DNA of 7,548 bases from Chlamydiota bacterium (GTDB taxonomy: Bacteria; Chlamydiota; Chlamydiia; Chlamydiales; Rhabdochlamydiaceae). The notes under the pieces were generated by a model. The model had not been told where the DNA came from and ran no database searches. It saw only the letters and a list, made by a program, of their open reading frames with translations. The number at the start of each line of letters is the position of its first letter. Positions within the stretch are counted from its first letter, which is position 1. Of this stretch, positions 6,389-7,548 are shown in pieces. The translations under genes and the position numbers were made by a program. The stretch lies in contig JAAKFC010000074.1 of the NCBI GenBank assembly GCA_011065225.1, forward strand, positions 1-7,548. Direction: 5' to 3'.

Positions 6389-6955
6389 TTACGCCTGAAC
6401 TTGGGCTTTCGAGGATTCCTGCTCAGAAAATATTTTCTGGGCCCTCTCTTTTAATTTTATTGAATAGAGCTTATCAAAATCAATTTTTGTAGTATCTACA
6501 GATTTCCCATGTGCATAGATTTTTTCTATCTTTACAGGATAGGAATCAGTTTTATCAGATGTTATATAAGAAAGCACAGAAGCTAAAGCGATCTTGAAAA
6601 AATTCTCTGATGGTAAATTTTCATTTGATAGATCATCTAATCTTAAGCTGCTAATTGGTTTAAAGCTCTCAATCTCTGTTTTTATTTGGTCTAATTGTTC
6701 TTTAGAAGTATTGTTGTAGTGGCCCATTCCGCCTAGATTATCGAGTTCAGAAAGGGATGTATATATTTGATAATGAACTAAAATCATTTTGAGAAGCAAA
6801 TCTATGGCTTGTACATTATTTTCAGCTTTTGTCATTTGATTATCAGATGCATAAGCTTGCTTTGTACCAAAATTTTCATTACCACGTTCTTGAACCAATG
6901 CATCAACGAATTTCTGTGCATTCTCAAATGGACCATTAGTAACAGAAAATTCCAT
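6389..6955 (-). CDS. AT-rich hypothetical protein, 188 aa, no recognised family
   Basis: I do not recognise this protein. It is soluble and hydrophilic, with no signal peptide, no membrane helix and no cysteine. It looks mostly helical (e.g. AENNVQAIDLLLKMILVHYQIYTSL and FFKIALASVLSYI) and has a charged, polar C-terminus ending SSKAQVQA. Gene reality is well supported: AAGGAGG (6966-6960) four bases before ATG 6955 and a strong promoter upstream. Two 60-base lines inside it (6481-6600) are about 31% GC, against about 47% in lines I counted from oppA and from the GspL-like gene, so it may be a recent arrival. In an intracellular bacterium a soluble orphan of this kind could be a type III secretion substrate, but no sequence mark proves that. 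It is 45 bases upstream of the GspL-like gene on the same strand. Confidence 0.75.
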   Translation of the reverse strand: MEFSVTNGPFENAQKFVDALVQERGNENFGTKQAYASDNQMTKAENNVQAIDLLLKMILVHYQIYTSLSELDNLGGMGHYNNTSKEQLDQIKTEIESFKPISSLRLDDLSNENLPSENFFKIALASVLSYITSDKTDSYPVKIEKIYAHGKSVDTTKIDFDKLYSIKLKERAQKIFSEQESSKAQVQA

Positions 6956-7006
6956 TTTTCCTCCTTATTTTGTAAACTTTTTTATAATCCTGTTGGATTT
7001 GAAAGG

Positions 7007-7035
7007 GTTATACTTGAAAAATACATAAGGGTCAA
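7007..7035 (-). promoter_or_regulatory. strong sigma70/sigma66-type promoter for the 188-aa gene
   Basis: On the minus strand TTGACC (7035-7030; 5 of 6) is followed by a 17-base spacer and TATAAC (7012-7007; 5 of 6). Transcription would start near 7000, giving a leader of about 45 bases that carries the AAGGAGG site. Confidence 0.65.
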
Positions 7036-7079
7036 ATGAATTTATTTTTTTAATTCTATCCACCCGGCTGTTGGTCCCT

Positions 7080-7107
7080 TTTACAAAATCTCGAGTTAGG
7101 GTATAAT
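7080..7107 (+). promoter_or_regulatory. strong sigma70/sigma66-type promoter for yggT
   Basis: TTTACA (7080-7085; 5 of 6 to TTGACA), a 16-base spacer and a perfect TATAAT (7102-7107). The start codon of yggT begins after 11 more bases, so the mRNA leader would be about 4-6 bases. This promoter and that of the 188-aa gene share the 163-bp divergent region 6956-7118 but point away from each other; their -35 boxes are 44 bp apart. Apart from these promoter elements and the Shine-Dalgarno I see only AT-rich sequence there. Confidence 0.65.
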
Positions 7108-7118
7108 CGAGACCAATT

Positions 7119-7385
7119 ATGATTATCCTTGCTAAAATGATCCATTGGGTCTTTCTTATCTATACGATCTTGCTGCTTGTTCGTATCATTGGCTCTTGGT
7201 TTCCAAAGTATGCCTATCATCCGATCATGCGACTCACCCGCTTTTACACGGATCCCTATCTCAATATTTTTCGGCGTTTTATTCCCCCGATTGGTGGTAC
7301 TCTTGATTTGAGTCCCATGATTGCCTTTTTTGTCCTGCAATTTCTTGAAAAAATAGTTTTAGGGTTTCTCAGTGCCTTGTTATAG
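7119..7385 (+). CDS. yggT: YggT-family integral membrane protein
   Basis: A complete 88-aa YggT protein. Two membrane helices lie at about 6-28 and 66-87. Between them is the family signature: RIIGSWFP (22-29), TDPYLNIFRRFIPP (44-57) and DLSPMIAFFVLQF. One-unit YggT proteins of this size are common; many homologues carry two units. The family is poorly understood; roles in membrane or division-related processes and in osmotic tolerance have been suggested in other bacteria. Start: ATG 7119 has no Shine-Dalgarno and sits 11 bases after a perfect -10, so it may be read from a leaderless mRNA; ATG 7137 is the alternative, also without Shine-Dalgarno. Confidence 0.9.
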   Translation: MIILAKMIHWVFLIYTILLLVRIIGSWFPKYAYHPIMRLTRFYTDPYLNIFRRFIPPIGGTLDLSPMIAFFVLQFLEKIVLGFLSALL

Positions 7386-7468
7386 TTTCATTTTGAATGG
7401 GAGGAAGACTCTATCTCAATAAATTTTCTGAGGAGATCCAAGGAAGTTTGATTCTGATAGGTTCAAGT

Positions 7469-7548
7469 ATGTTAGAACTTCATGCAACTGTTCATGGTAG
7501 AGTACATGCTATCGGTTTTCGTGCCACTACTTGCAGCTTTGCTCAGCA
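7469..7548 (+). CDS. acyP: acylphosphatase, N-terminal 26 codons (3' end outside window)
   Basis: The translated start MLELHATVHGRVHAIGFRAT matches acylphosphatase, whose signature is GRVQGVGFR; the arginine of GFR binds the acyl-phosphate. The catalytic asparagine lies beyond the window. The enzyme hydrolyses acyl phosphates such as carbamoyl phosphate or 1,3-bisphosphoglycerate and is usually 90-100 aa. Start: ATG 7469 puts the motif at the usual distance from the N-terminus, with a weak AGG about 7 bases upstream. The frame is open back to ATG 7397, which would add 24 residues, but no Shine-Dalgarno precedes that codon. It follows yggT by 83 bases on the same strand, possibly in the same transcript. 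Confidence 0.8.
   Translation, partial: MLELHATVHGRVHAIGFRATTCSFAQ

Noticed and set aside
7060..7078. GC-rich patch CCACCCGGCTGTTGGTCCC as a terminator or operator
   Set aside because: No stable stem could be paired by eye and no gene ends just before it; it only partly overlaps the upstream side of the yggT promoter.

Overview
The window looks like chromosome of an environmental member of the Chlamydiae (Parachlamydiales type, e.g. a Waddlia/Parachlamydia/Simkania relative). This rests on family recognition, not on a search. The pointers are: a cysteine-rich, MOMP-like outer-membrane protein of the Lpg1974/Legionella_OMP type; an NlpC/P60 peptidase shaped like the chlamydial one; an OppA lipoprotein; and a GspL/PilM-like plus GspM/PilO-like pair followed by a MORN-variant lipoprotein. 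Most genes have moderate GC (about 47% in the two 60-base lines I counted, one in oppA and one in the GspL-like gene). I see no tRNA, rRNA, CRISPR array, IS element or integrase.

Layout. (1) 1-297, minus: N-terminal third or so of a MOMP-like porin, preceded by a structured AT-rich leader and promoter region (298-456). (2) 457-1185, minus: NlpC/P60 cell-wall peptidase, divergent from (3) oppA at 1219-2796, plus, with only 33 bp between the two start codons. (4) 2798-3241, plus: small Sec-exported protein with four cysteines and a lysine-rich then acidic tail, one base after oppA. (5) Convergent to it, three minus-strand genes form a tight overlapping operon: GspL/PilM-PilN-like (6343-5135), GspM/PilO-like (5135-4500), MORN-variant lipoprotein (4507-3245). 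(6) 6389-6955, minus: an AT-rich 188-aa protein of unknown family with its own strong promoter and Shine-Dalgarno. (7) Divergent from it, yggT (7119-7385, plus), then the 5' end of an acylphosphatase gene (7469 to the window edge).

How the genes may work together. NlpC (cuts peptidoglycan stem peptides) beside OppA (binds peptides, reported in Chlamydia also to serve peptidoglycan-peptide recycling) suggests a small peptidoglycan turnover and recovery module. The GspL-like and GspM-like genes would form the inner-membrane assembly platform of a type II secretion or type IV pilus-like machine; the MORN lipoprotein translated with them may be an accessory. Points most worth a second look: two genes with the same TATAAT-N11-ATG start and no Shine-Dalgarno (possible leaderless mRNAs), the multi-hairpin leader of the porin gene, the AT-rich orphan gene, and the exported protein with a PKKKKK-type tail. 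I found no convincing evidence for a wholly new multi-gene system.
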